DNA of 64,000 nucleotides from CAZYBU01 sp964645775 (GTDB taxonomy: Bacteria > Spirochaetota > UBA4802 > UBA5550): positions 1 to 64,000 of the forward strand of contig CAZYBU010000002.1 in NCBI GenBank assembly GCA_964645775.1. Direction: 5' to 3'. Below, piece by piece: positions 17,276 through 25,503 of the stretch. A program made the translations under genes and the position numbers. Within the stretch, counting starts at the first letter, position 1; every line of letters starts with the position of its first letter. Below the pieces are notes generated by a model that was not told the DNA's origin, did not search any database, and saw only the letters and a program-made list of their open reading frames with translations.

Positions 17276-18284
17276 AAGGTCCGGACATGGAACCATCAAG
17301 GAAAGACTCACCGGCGAACGCGTGGCGAAAAAAGGGAGTTCCCTCCACGTCCATGAGGAGCATCTCTCCCTCTCCCCGGCTGTTTCTCCAGGTGGCAGTC
17401 ACCATCCTGCTGTTCCCGTCAAAGGAAGCGTGTCCCTCCGAGCGTTCCAGGGAATGGGAGAAGAGGGGCTTCAGCTCTTTGGTAAATCCACGGATCCCCT
17501 CCCTGTCCATGAAAAGCACCAGACCGGATTCGAGCATCTTCAGGGCTGTCCTGGTATGCTGAACGCTCTCCAGATCTACCCGCCGCGTCTCCCCTTCATC
17601 ACAGGTGTCCAGAATAAGACCGTCATTCTCCGTTCCCCCGTAATGAACCAGGGCCCTTCCGCCTGGAGCGGCATGGATGGTCTTGACTACCTGACGACCG
17701 GGAACGATACCCTGGCACAAGGGTTCTCCCTTACCGTCGAGTCGATAGTAGGTCCCGTCAAGAAAACCGACCGCCACTCCCCTCCTTTCGCCCGGGGTGG
17801 ATATGTGAGTGGCAAGGCGGCCGTGGATTTCTCCCATGCCGGTGAGGTTCCCGTTACGGTCGACGATTCTCAAACGTGAATGGTCGCCATTAAGGAGAAG
17901 GACCAGGGACCCGTCGCTGTTGAGGTAGGGGTATTCCATCGATTCCATCTTCCAGAACCGTTCCCCCGACCTTTCATGAAAGGAGATGGAGGTTCCGGTC
18001 TTCTCATATTTCACATAGTAGATACCGTCACCGGAATGCTCAAAACGTCCCCTCGGGACCGCGACCCTCATCCGGACCCTGCCGCGAAAATCGACGGAAA
18101 GAAGATGATTCTCATGAAACAGGATTCTATGATATTCTGTTCTCTCTCCCCGTTCAACCGGTGTCTCTATAAGATCGGTAAAGGGCCTGGACCATAGAGG
18201 ATGTATCTCGGTCCCGGGAAGGGCCGGGAAAAGGAAAAGAGCCAGAAGAGCTCCGGGGATAAGACCTGACAGGATAAATTTCAT
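17211..18284 (-). CDS. Exported protein, probable beta-propeller-like
   Basis: The protein has 357 residues. An N-terminal signal sequence (about 1-24, LFLFPALPGTE) is followed by repeated short beta-strand units (YYVKYEKTG, LVLLLNGDHSRLRIVDRNGN, GVAVGFLDGTYYRLDGKG) that look like WD40/PQQ-type blades. No catalytic motif is seen. It was probably co-transcribed after the sigma-factor gene's region, since its start is 2 bp from that gene's stop. Its end overlaps the glycosyltransferase. The propeller assignment is by pattern only. Confidence 0.65.
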   Translation of the reverse strand: MKFILSGLIPGALLALFLFPALPGTEIHPLWSRPFTDLIETPVERGERTEYHRILFHENHLLSVDFRGRVRMRVAVPRGRFEHSGDGIYYVKYEKTGTSISFHERSGERFWKMESMEYPYLNSDGSLVLLLNGDHSRLRIVDRNGNLTGMGEIHGRLATHISTPGERRGVAVGFLDGTYYRLDGKGEPLCQGIVPGRQVVKTIHAAPGGRALVHYGGTENDGLILDTCDEGETRRVDLESVQHTRTALKMLESGLVLFMDREGIRGFTKELKPLFSHSLERSEGHASFDGNSRMVTATWRNSRGEGEMLLMDVEGTPFFRHAFAGESFLDGSMSGPFIFLRGSDRLYCYSIFHPANP

Positions 18285-18286
18285 GC

Positions 18287-19192
18287 CTATTCTACCAGGA
18301 AACTCTTAAGCCTTTGGCTTCTGGAGGGATGTCGGAGTCTCCGTATGGCTTTCTTCTCTATCTGCCGGATTCGTTCCTTGGAGAGGTTGAACTGATCCCC
18401 TATCTGTTGAAGAGACATCGGCTCTTCACCATCCAGACCGAAACGCTTCTTGATGATCTTTCGTTCCGATTCCGTCAGGGTCTCGAGAACCTCCATGAGA
18501 GCCGAAGTAAGGGACTCGTCCAGCACGCTCTTATCGGGAGAATCGATCCTGGAATCGACAATAGTGCTCATTATGGTGGTGTCCTCGGAATCACCGTAGG
18601 TCGAATCGAGGGAGATAAAATCCTGTGTGATATTGCGGAGATGATTAATCTCCTCATCATCCATGTCAAGATTCTCCGCGATTTCCGAGGCGGTCGGCTC
18701 CCTTCCCAGCTTGTTTTCCAGGCTCTTGTGAACTTTTTCAATTTTCTGGATATCGGCTGTCCGGTTCAGGGGGAGCCGGATGAGGGGCGCCTTCTGAGAT
18801 ATGGCAAGGATGATAGCCTGCCGAATCCACCATACCGCGTACGATATAAAGTGAAAGCCCCTGTCAGGATCAAACTTCTCAGCCGCCTTGATAAGGCCCA
18901 TGTTCCCCTCGTTGATGAGATCCAGGAGAGAGATACCGCTGGTCTGGTACTTCTTGGCTATGGAGACCACAAAACGGAGATTCGCCTTGATCAGTTCATG
19001 CTTGGCCTGCTCATCACCTTCCCGGGCGGCACGGGCAAGACGGTCCTCTTCTTCACGGCTCAAAAGGGGAATCTTGTTGATCTGTTCAAGGTACCAGGAG
19101 ATGGATGATTCGGAAAACCTGTCCGAGGCCTTTTTTTGAACTTCCTGGTCTTTTTTTGCCGGTCGTTCACCGGCCGTCGTTTTCTTCGCCAA
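18287..19192 (-). CDS. RNA polymerase sigma-70 family factor (RpoD/RpoS-like, group 2)
   Basis: This is about 301 residues from the TTG at 19192 (AGGAT upstream); no ATG fits the N-terminus. It has region 1.2 (WYLEQINKIPLLSREEE) and region 2 with LLDLINEGNMGLIKAAEKFD and the -10-reading helix FISYAVWWIRQAI. Region 3 follows, then region 4 with the -35-reading helix (LSKERIRQIEKKAIRRL). Region 1.1 and the non-conserved region of a primary sigma factor are absent, so this is a group-2 (RpoS-like) or short primary factor. A general-stress role is possible; its regulon is unknown. Confidence 0.88.
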   Translation of the reverse strand: MAKKTTAGERPAKKDQEVQKKASDRFSESSISWYLEQINKIPLLSREEEDRLARAAREGDEQAKHELIKANLRFVVSIAKKYQTSGISLLDLINEGNMGLIKAAEKFDPDRGFHFISYAVWWIRQAIILAISQKAPLIRLPLNRTADIQKIEKVHKSLENKLGREPTASEIAENLDMDDEEINHLRNITQDFISLDSTYGDSEDTTIMSTIVDSRIDSPDKSVLDESLTSALMEVLETLTESERKIIKKRFGLDGEEPMSLQQIGDQFNLSKERIRQIEKKAIRRLRHPSRSQRLKSFLVE

Positions 19193-19272
19193 TGGACATA
19201 TCCTGTAAGAAGTGGACTGTGTTCTGCTTGATGTTACGCCTCGTATCGCTGGATATGGTTGCAAGAAAAAAA

Positions 19273-19302
19273 CGTCGCGACCGCAATTTTACGGTCGCGA
19301 CG
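19273..19302 (-). terminator. Strong intrinsic terminator
   Basis: A perfect 11-bp stem (CGTCGCGACCG at 19273-19283 with CGGTCGCGACG at 19292-19302) has an 8-base loop. On the minus strand it is followed by seven T residues. It ends the LysM lipoprotein transcript, whose stop is at 19310. Confidence 0.92.
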
Positions 19303-19309
19303 AATATAG

Positions 19310-20521
19310 CTATTTCTTAGGTATACGGAGTATCTGACCGGGATAGATGATATCCGGGTTCTTAATCTTCTCTTCGTTTGCCTTGTAGATTGTCCTCCAG
19401 AGATAGGGTTTCTGATAAAAACGACCCGCTATCCTCCAGAGGCAGTCTGTATAGGGCTCCCTCTTCTGAACCCGATAATACCAGTAGTTGTCATCTTCTT
19501 TGACAATGGCCGTTTCTTCTGAGGGTTTTCCGGTAACTTCACCATCCTTGCCCCCTTCCCGGGAAATGAGAATAGAATCCCCACCCGTGGTCGTTTCATT
19601 CATTGCCGTTCGGGCATGACGAATAGATTGTTCGGAATACTCGATAGATTCATCATACCGGGATTCCCAGTGTAAAAGCTTGGCCTGTTCACGGGCCTCC
19701 CGGGCTGCGGCCATTTCATCAGGCGACTTTTGGGCCACTTTTGATTTCTCTGCCCGAGCCAGGATTTCTTCCGATTTATCAAGATATTCCTCGGAACGTT
19801 TCTTCATGGATGTCATGAAAGCTTCATCGGCGTTGACCTTGGCGGTTTCAATGGCCGTGAAACCGTCCTTGAGACGGTCTTCCCCGTAGGCCTGCTCAGC
19901 CTCTTCAACGTACTTATCGGCCAGCTCAATTTTCTCGGGAGATTCCTTATCAGCGTCTATTGAACGGGCCTTCTCAAGCGTTTGCTTCACGTCGGCGATG
20001 GAATCCTTGAGTACAACCTTCTGGCCCATCGATATATTGTAGGCGCTTCTGGCCAGGCGGTCCGCTTCCCGGGCATGGGTCAGGGACTGCTCATATTTCT
20101 CCTCTCCCTCCTCCTTTTTTGCCTGTTCAAGGAGGTCTCCTGCAAGTGTATAATCCCTTGCGGCCAGCTTCTCAGCATAAGCCTTCTCGGCCAACTCCAT
20201 GTTCTCTTCAGCCGATTCTATGGTCTCCCTTGTCAGGAGGGGAAGCGCCTTGTTATAGGCCTCCATGGCCTTCGCATAAGAAAGCTCGGCATTTTCTTGG
20301 GCGTCATCCGCCTTCTTTTCGGACACGTTTTTATGGGTCGCGAAAAGTAGTTCCTTCGCTTCCTTCAGCAGTTCAGGCGCGTATTTCTCCGCATTAACGG
20401 ATTCCGCCCTGGATATGGCATCCCGGGCGTCGACCATCTCCGTAATAGGCAACTGGAAGCATCCGGTCACCACCATCAGCATGACCACAAAAACAGGAAT
20501 AGAGAGTACACGTCGTATCAT
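19310..20521 (-). CDS. Lipoprotein with helical repeats and C-terminal LysM domain
   Basis: The protein has 403 residues. The lipobox VVTGC places the lipidated Cys near residue 21. Residues about 30-300 are a long run of Ala/Glu/Lys-rich helical repeats (motifs such as ISRAESV, AEKAYAEKLAARDY and KARSIDADKESPEKIELA), as in the DUF4398-type and treponemal TmpB-like proteins. A LysM peptidoglycan-binding domain closes the chain (YTDCLWRIAGRFY through YPGQILRIPKK). This layout ties an outer-membrane lipid anchor to the cell wall. The gene stands alone between terminators. The function is probably structural. Confidence 0.85.
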   Translation of the reverse strand: MIRRVLSIPVFVVMLMVVTGCFQLPITEMVDARDAISRAESVNAEKYAPELLKEAKELLFATHKNVSEKKADDAQENAELSYAKAMEAYNKALPLLTRETIESAEENMELAEKAYAEKLAARDYTLAGDLLEQAKKEEGEEKYEQSLTHAREADRLARSAYNISMGQKVVLKDSIADVKQTLEKARSIDADKESPEKIELADKYVEEAEQAYGEDRLKDGFTAIETAKVNADEAFMTSMKKRSEEYLDKSEEILARAEKSKVAQKSPDEMAAAREAREQAKLLHWESRYDESIEYSEQSIRHARTAMNETTTGGDSILISREGGKDGEVTGKPSEETAIVKEDDNYWYYRVQKREPYTDCLWRIAGRFYQKPYLWRTIYKANEEKIKNPDIIYPGQILRIPKK

Positions 20522-20634
20522 GATAAGTCCCCCATGAATTCAGATTTGGTATAAATCCTGACTGTCATTAACTCTAGTATAGCAGATCGCAGTCTGGAAA
20601 TCAACCAGTTTTCACTTAATCCTGACAAATACAA

Positions 20635-20653
20635 AAAGGCCCCGCGGGCCTTT
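20635..20653 (-). terminator. Intrinsic terminator of the STAS gene
   Basis: The 8-bp stem AAAGGCCC/GGGCCTTT has a 3-base loop and is followed on the minus strand by TTTTTGT. It lies 31 bp after the stop of the STAS-domain gene at 20684. Confidence 0.82.
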
Positions 20654-20683
20654 CTATCGATTCCAGAGAATCCTGAAGTTTTT

Positions 20684-21019
20684 CTAACTAAAAGAATTCA
20701 GGGCTTCTTCTTCAGATTCATATATATCGAAGAAGGATGTCAGCTTGGTCAATTCAAAGACCTTGCGAACTGAAGCAAATACGTTTATTATCTTCAATCC
20801 GCCCTGATACTTTTTCAGGTTTGAGAGACTTGAGATAAGGGCTCCTATTCCTGACGAATCGATATAGGACACCTGCTCCAGGTTGATGATGACATTATAT
20901 TTTTTGTCCTCAATCAGTTTGTTGATGATATCCTTGATTTCCGGAGCGTTGTACAGATCAATCTCGCCGGCTATGTCAAGTATAACGATATCACCAGACG
21001 TTCTGGTATTTATATCCAC
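20684..21019 (-). CDS. STAS-domain anti-sigma factor antagonist
   Basis: This 111-residue single STAS domain starts at a GTG (GGAGG eight bases upstream). The phosphorylatable Ser lies in YIDSSGIGALIS at about residue 54-58, as in SpoIIAA/RsbV. In partner switching the unphosphorylated form binds an anti-sigma kinase and frees a sigma factor or other target. The response regulator-phosphatase at 1642-2748 is a candidate activator. No RsbW-type kinase is seen in the window. The gene is monocistronic, with its own terminator and a candidate promoter. Confidence 0.9.
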   Translation of the reverse strand: MDINTRTSGDIVILDIAGEIDLYNAPEIKDIINKLIEDKKYNVIINLEQVSYIDSSGIGALISSLSNLKKYQGGLKIINVFASVRKVFELTKLTSFFDIYESEEEALNSFS

Positions 21020-21069
21020 CTCTAATGCCTCCTAGAACGATCGAGCATGTTTCCCGGAAGGGCGACTTC

Positions 21070-21098
21070 AAAGTACGCCATCGAATTATTACTGTCAA
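21070..21098 (-). promoter_or_regulatory. Candidate sigma-70 promoter of the STAS gene
   Basis: A perfect TTGACA (21093-21098) and a weaker TACTTT (21070-21075) are separated by 17 bp, about 50 bp before the GTG start. The -10 box matches only 3 of 6, so this is a moderate candidate. Confidence 0.4.
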
Positions 21099-21144
21099 GA
21101 TAATTTATAAACACCTTTGCGATAAAAACCATACTTTATGATAA

Positions 21145-22272
21145 TTAAACATCAGTATCATAACCGTAAATCTGCTGCCAGTGATCCCTCCATTTTCTGA
21201 ACCTTCTTTCTTCAATGGCCCTTCGCGTTCCATCCATAAAATTCTTCATGAAAAAAAGATTATGGTAGGTGTTATAAACAAGGGAAGCGATTTCTCCCAT
21301 CCTGAAGATATGGCGGAGGTATGCGCGGCTGAAGGATCGGCAGACACGGCATTCACATTCCGGGTCCAGGGCCTCCCAGTCCCTGGCAAAGGGGGCGGTC
21401 TTTATGTTGATTCTCCCCCGACTGGTATAGAGTGTTCCGTTTCGAGCGATACGCGTCGGCATGACACAATCAAACATATCTACTCCCTCTTCCACGGCAT
21501 GAAGAATCTCAAGGGGTGAGCCTACTCCCATCATATATCTCGGTTTTTCGGATGGCAGTTCGTGACACGCTACAGAGGTCATCTCCCTGTAAAGATCGCC
21601 CGGCTCCCCCACAGAGAGACCTCCAACCGCATAACCGGGAAAATCCAGGTCCACCAGTCGTTGAGCGCATTCCCTTCTCTGGTCCGGGTAGACGCTGCCC
21701 TGGACAATGGCAAACAGGACCTGCCTTGAAGAATCAAACCCTTCCCTGTAATATGTGATAGATTCATCTGCCCAGCGCACGGTCCTCTCCACTGCCTTCC
21801 TGGACTCCTCCCGGCTTATGGGATATTCAGTACACTGGTCGAGTACCATCATGATATCTGAACCGATAATCCGCTGAATATCCAATACCTTGCGGGGGGT
21901 AAAATCATGAAGGGAGCCATCCAGGTGGGAACGGAAAGTAACACCCTCTTCTTCAATACGGCAAAGATCAGAGAGGGAGAAGACCTGGAAACCGCCTGAA
22001 TCGGTCAGGATCGGCAAATCCATGTTCATGAAAGAGTGAAGTCCGCCCGCCTCCTGTATTATCTCCATGCCGGGACGAATATAAAGATGATAGGTATTTG
22101 ATAGAAGCATCTGGTAGCCGATCTCAAGAATATCATCATTGGTCATTGCCCGTACGGCCCCCCGGGTGGCTACCGGAATATACACGGGCGTCATGACCCG
22201 TCCATGAAACAGGTCCAGCTCTCCTGTCCTGGCCCGGCTGTCCGGATCTTCTGATAATACTCTGAAACGCAT
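21145..22272 (-). CDS. tgt: Queuine tRNA-ribosyltransferase
   Basis: Tgt exchanges guanine 34 for queuine or preQ1 in tRNAs with GUN anticodons. The 375-residue protein has SNTYHLYIRPG and the substrate loop TDSGGFQVFSL. GGLSVGEP and the catalytic-Asp segment FDCVMPTRIARNG are also present. The zinc site uses the cysteines of ECECRVC plus the His of YLRHIF. ATG 22272 is used; a TTG one codon earlier is possible. The gene is divergent from rsmI. All key residues are present, so it should be active. Confidence 0.95.
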   Translation of the reverse strand: MRFRVLSEDPDSRARTGELDLFHGRVMTPVYIPVATRGAVRAMTNDDILEIGYQMLLSNTYHLYIRPGMEIIQEAGGLHSFMNMDLPILTDSGGFQVFSLSDLCRIEEEGVTFRSHLDGSLHDFTPRKVLDIQRIIGSDIMMVLDQCTEYPISREESRKAVERTVRWADESITYYREGFDSSRQVLFAIVQGSVYPDQRRECAQRLVDLDFPGYAVGGLSVGEPGDLYREMTSVACHELPSEKPRYMMGVGSPLEILHAVEEGVDMFDCVMPTRIARNGTLYTSRGRINIKTAPFARDWEALDPECECRVCRSFSRAYLRHIFRMGEIASLVYNTYHNLFFMKNFMDGTRRAIEERRFRKWRDHWQQIYGYDTDV

Positions 22273-22374
22273 CAAGGTATGAGGCCCCGGAGCGTAAGGG
22301 TGTCAAGGCTTTTAATCAGGGGGCTCCCCTTAAAAAATGGTTTACCCCGATCCTGCTTCTGCTAACTATTCTCC

Positions 22375-23046
22375 ATGGAAAGAGGCCGACTGTATATCAT
22401 CGCAACTCCCATAGGCAACCTGGAGGACATAACCCTGCGGGCCCTGCGGATACTTAAAGAAGAGATTGAAATCCTCTTCTGTGAGGACACGCGGCAGACC
22501 CGGAAGCTTCTCTCGCATTACAACCTGAATGTGGAACTCCGCTCTCTTCATTCCCATTCATCGGGAAAGGACCTGGCCAGAGCCCTTGATGAACTGGAAA
22601 AGGGGAAAACCGTGGGATACGCCACGGACGCAGGTTCCCCAGGAGTATCGGACCCGGGAAGCAGGCTGGTCTCCGGGGCCATGGCCCTCGGTTCGCAGGT
22701 GATACCTCTTCCCGGCCCATCGGCGCTTACCGCCATTCTCTCCGTAAATCCATTCCCCGGAAGAGAGGTCCATTTTTCCGGTTTCCTGAGCCGAAAACCG
22801 GGCAAACGGAGAAAGGAGCTGGGACAGCTTCTAAACCTTTCAGGGTCCCTTGTCCTGTACGAGTCGCCCCACAGAATCGACGCTCTCCTGGATGAGATCG
22901 GAAATCTGGCGCCGGAACGGGAACTGGTCCTGGGCAGGGAACTTACCAAGATACACGAAGAATGTATCACAGGAAAAGCTTCCGAGATCTCAGGCTCCGG
23001 ATTCACGCGAAAAGGTGAAATGGTACTTCTCATAGGACCTGAATAG
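22375..23046 (+). CDS. rsmI: 16S rRNA (cytidine1402-2'-O)-methyltransferase
   Basis: RsmI methylates C1402 of 16S rRNA with SAM. The 223-residue protein has the tetrapyrrole-methylase fold: the start LYIIATPIGNLEDITLRA, FCEDTRQTRKLL, SLHSHS, ATDAGSPGVSDPG and LPGPSALTAIL. It is shorter than the E. coli protein (286) because the C-terminal extension is missing, which is common outside the gamma-proteobacteria. It stands alone on the plus strand before the flgM control region. Confidence 0.93.
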   Translation: MERGRLYIIATPIGNLEDITLRALRILKEEIEILFCEDTRQTRKLLSHYNLNVELRSLHSHSSGKDLARALDELEKGKTVGYATDAGSPGVSDPGSRLVSGAMALGSQVIPLPGPSALTAILSVNPFPGREVHFSGFLSRKPGKRRKELGQLLNLSGSLVLYESPHRIDALLDEIGNLAPERELVLGRELTKIHEECITGKASEISGSGFTRKGEMVLLIGPE

Positions 23047-23347
23047 AACGCACCTTGAACTATACGTTATGATTTCTTACCATTTTTTACCGCAATAATA
23101 CTCTACCATATCGCACATGAAAAGAGCGGCGGTAATAATTCATCTATATCCGCACTTCTCAATTGAAGTGGGCATATTCTATGAATAACTATTGAAACAT
23201 TGAGATTTTCTCACTATACTATCAGATAGAGAGGATATGTAAAAGGTGAGATGAAAAACCGAATATATCAGGTAGAGAGGATTAATTCATTAAAGAATTG
23301 ACAGATTCTTCCGATATATGTAATAGAATAAGAAAGGGTTAAATGTC
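23047..23347. promoter_or_regulatory. flgM upstream region with direct repeats and a possible leader ORF
   Basis: This AT-rich 301-bp stretch holds no long gene. It contains two direct repeats of the form ATCAGRTAGAGAGGAT (23221-23236 and 23267-23282, 15 of 16 identical, 46 bp apart). A possible 16-codon leader ORF runs from ATG 23251 to TGA 23301, preceded by AGGTGAG. The promoter elements at 23291-23326 follow. The repeats may be operator half-sites; that is inference. Confidence 0.4.
23291..23326 (+). promoter_or_regulatory. Sigma-28-type promoter of flgM, overlapping a sigma-70-like promoter
   Basis: TAAA (23291-23294), a 15-bp spacer and TCCGATAT (23310-23317) match the FliA consensus TAAA-N15-GCCGATAA at 10 of 12 positions. 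Overlapping it, TTGACA (23298-23303) and TAATAG (23321-23326) are 17 bp apart, as for sigma-70. The flgM start is 22 bp further on. Control of flgM by the FliA of this window (35090-35890) would give the usual feedback loop. Confidence 0.65.
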
Positions 23348-23641
23348 ATGGTTATTGACAAAATTGGAAATATCAATAATATCTTAGACGCGAAGAAGAC
23401 CCGCCCTGTTACCGACAACAAGGAAGTTAAAAAGGGCGATTCCGTCCAGCTCTCGTCTGAAGCCCGTCAGGCCGCTGACGTAGCGCGACTTAACCAGATG
23501 GTTCAGTCCGCCCCGGATACGCGTGCGGAACGGGTCCATGAGCTGAAAGAACGTATCGCCAATGGTGAATATAATTTCGACGACAGCAAAATTCTCAATA
23601 TGGTCGCCGACAGGATCGCGGATTTTCTGATTCGCCGTTAA
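23348..23641 (+). CDS. flgM: Anti-sigma-28 factor FlgM
   Basis: The protein has 97 residues with the FlgM pattern: a variable N-terminus, then GDSVQLSSEARQA. The C-terminal sigma-binding helices follow (RAERVHELKERIANGEYNFDDSKI, then MVADRIADFL). FlgM holds FliA inactive until the hook is finished, then leaves the cell through the flagellar export gate. That export apparatus is encoded at 38870-44690. The gene has its own sigma-28-like promoter and a terminator, so it is a single-gene unit. Confidence 0.88.
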   Translation: MVIDKIGNINNILDAKKTRPVTDNKEVKKGDSVQLSSEARQAADVARLNQMVQSAPDTRAERVHELKERIANGEYNFDDSKILNMVADRIADFLIRR

Positions 23642-23669
23642 TACCGGACCAGTACCGGCATGATGAGAA

Positions 23670-23700
23670 AAAAGCGGAGATATACGATGTATCCGCTTTT
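23670..23700 (+). terminator. Intrinsic terminator of flgM
   Basis: AAAAGCGGA (23670-23678) pairs with TCCGCTTTT (23692-23700). The stem is followed by further T residues, 28 bp after the flgM stop. The A-rich left arm could let it work in both directions. Confidence 0.85.
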
Positions 23701-23760
23701 TTTTGTGACTGGAACAGCCGAATGTAAAGTGGATGATATATTAAACAACCGGGAGAGGAC

Positions 23761-24927
23761 ATGAAAAATCCAGATTTTCACCTCCCTACAACCATCTACA
23801 TAGAACCCGATCTGATAAGCAATTCGGCCCAAATCATAGGCAGCCTCGGCAAACGTGTGCTCATTATTACTACTTCCACAGATTTTCAGCTGTTCCCCGG
23901 TCCTCTGGAAAAGATCGTCCATGACCTGAAATCGAACGATATAAATACCATTATCTTTGACGATCTTCCTTCTGAACCTTCCACAGAGGACATCGACCTG
24001 GCCGTGGCCTTCGCGCGAAAGACCAACTGTGACATGATCGTGGGCTACGGCGGCATTTTCTCTATCAACTCCGCCCGGGCTGTCGCGCTTTTATCCAACA
24101 ATCATATCTTCAGTTACGACCTTCTAAACAGAGGGGAGAAGATGAAGATCGGCCTCCATCCTCCCGTGCCTCTTTTGACCTGTCCCACATGGCCTGTGTA
24201 CGGTTTCGAGATCGCACCCCTCTTTTTCCTTAACGAGATCGAAACCATGCATAAGCGTTCCTTCTTTCACAGGGACCTCTATCCTGTCTCAACATTGATC
24301 GATCCGGCCATTGCCGTGGGTATTGGGGAGGAGATGTCCATGAAAAGCGGCATAGCGTTGCTTGCCATCGCCATGGAGGTCATTGTTTCAAAATTCAACA
24401 ATGATATCGTCAATACATTTGCCCTGAAGGCAATCGATTTTACTTTCAGAAACCTCGGCAAGATATACACGGAACCGGAAAACGTGACCAGTCGCAGCCA
24501 GATATCCACGGCATCGGTCATGTCCGGCATAGCCTTTTCCACGTCCTATTCATCTCTATCCCTGGGAATATCTATGGCTCTCTCATCTCTTACCAACATA
24601 TCCCTGGAAAACGCCATGTGTATCCTGTTGCCCCATATTATGGAGTATAATCTTACAGCTTCTCCCGGCAAATACGTCCAGATGTCCAAAGTCATGGGTG
24701 AAGATGTAAAGGAAATCACTGTTATCGAGGCGGCCATTAAGGCTGTCGAAGCGGTGCGGAAACTCGAATCAGACCTTAGTATACCTCATCGACTCTCCGC
24801 CTATGATATACCGAAGGAATCATTCCGCAGTGTCGCAGATCTCGCCATTACCTATCCGTTCGTGGAGAACGGACCAAGAACCCTCTCCGCCAGCGAGATT
24901 GAGACAATCCTGATAGCTGCTTACTGA
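23761..24927 (+). CDS. Iron-containing alcohol dehydrogenase-fold protein lacking metal ligands
   Basis: This 388-residue protein follows the Fe-ADH/dehydroquinate synthase fold along its whole length: IVGYGG in the Rossmann half, STLIDPAIAV, and ILLPHIMEYN with a C-terminal helical domain. The metal ligands are gone. Where active enzymes have G-x-D-A-x-x-H it has SGIALLAIAME, and the two later histidines align with Leu or Met in SLGISMALSSL and SLENAMC. The GGGSxxDxAK loop is also changed to YGGIFSINSAR. It is therefore predicted not to be a metal-dependent dehydrogenase. It lies between flgM and cheW. The role is unknown; a regulatory or binding role is possible. Confidence 0.75.
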   Translation: MKNPDFHLPTTIYIEPDLISNSAQIIGSLGKRVLIITTSTDFQLFPGPLEKIVHDLKSNDINTIIFDDLPSEPSTEDIDLAVAFARKTNCDMIVGYGGIFSINSARAVALLSNNHIFSYDLLNRGEKMKIGLHPPVPLLTCPTWPVYGFEIAPLFFLNEIETMHKRSFFHRDLYPVSTLIDPAIAVGIGEEMSMKSGIALLAIAMEVIVSKFNNDIVNTFALKAIDFTFRNLGKIYTEPENVTSRSQISTASVMSGIAFSTSYSSLSLGISMALSSLTNISLENAMCILLPHIMEYNLTASPGKYVQMSKVMGEDVKEITVIEAAIKAVEAVRKLESDLSIPHRLSAYDIPKESFRSVADLAITYPFVENGPRTLSASEIETILIAAY

Positions 24928-24935
24928 AAAAAAGG

Positions 24936-25430
24936 TTACCGGGGCTCTTTGTTATCCTGGCCGCTCGCCATCTTGGAAAGTTCGTTTGAAGAAAATATCT
25001 GGTTGATGTCAAGGATGACCACAAATCCCTCGTCGATCTTGGCGATGCCGACAATATATCTACCTGAAATCCCCTTCACAACCGGGGGCGGGGGCTCAAT
25101 ATCCTTGGAATCAACCTTGACAACATGGCTGACAGAATCGATAGCCAGACCCACAAATTTACCGTCAATATCGATCACAATTGCCCGGCTGTTTTCCGAA
25201 ACATTGCTCCCCCGGATACCGAATTTCTTGGAAAGATCGACAATAGGCATCACCCTTCCACGAAAGTCGATGACTCCCATTATGAAATCCTGAGACTGGG
25301 GAAGCCGGGTTATCTTTGATAATTTGTAGAATTCCTGTACCTGCAGTATGTCAAGCCCGTATCGTTCCGTCCCGATATCGAAGCAGACAATCTGGTATGA
25401 GGAGAGTCCTGTTTCTGTAGTGTTATTCAT
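24936..25430 (-). CDS. cheW: Chemotaxis coupling protein CheW
   Basis: The 164-residue protein has the two SH3-like halves of CheW: YQIVCFDIGTERYGLDILQVQE, then LPQSQDFIMGVIDFRGRVMPIVDL and KGISGRYIVGIAKIDEGFVVILD. It links chemoreceptors (such as that at 56534-58825) to CheA in the cytoplasmic array. ATG 25430 is preferred over 25487 because GAGGAA lies seven bases upstream and the extra N-terminus has no similarity. No cheA is present in this window. Confidence 0.92.
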   Translation of the reverse strand: MNNTTETGLSSYQIVCFDIGTERYGLDILQVQEFYKLSKITRLPQSQDFIMGVIDFRGRVMPIVDLSKKFGIRGSNVSENSRAIVIDIDGKFVGLAIDSVSHVVKVDSKDIEPPPPVVKGISGRYIVGIAKIDEGFVVILDINQIFSSNELSKMASGQDNKEPR

Positions 25431-25459
25431 TTTTATATTCCTCACACTGGTCTTTGGAT

Positions 25460-25487
25460 TGTATATATGAGACTCCTGACATTTCAA
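25460..25487 (-). promoter_or_regulatory. Candidate promoter of cheW
   Basis: TTGAAA (25482-25487) and TATACA (25460-25465) are 16 bp apart, 30 bp before the cheW start. Match to sigma-70 is 5/6 and 4/6. Confidence 0.35.
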
Positions 25488-25503
25488 TCAAAAAACCGGA
25501 ACA

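Noticed and set aside
16956..17879. 307-codon plus-strand ORF
   Set aside because: It overlaps the clear glycosyltransferase in another frame and the exported-protein gene on the other strand; composition is shadow-like.
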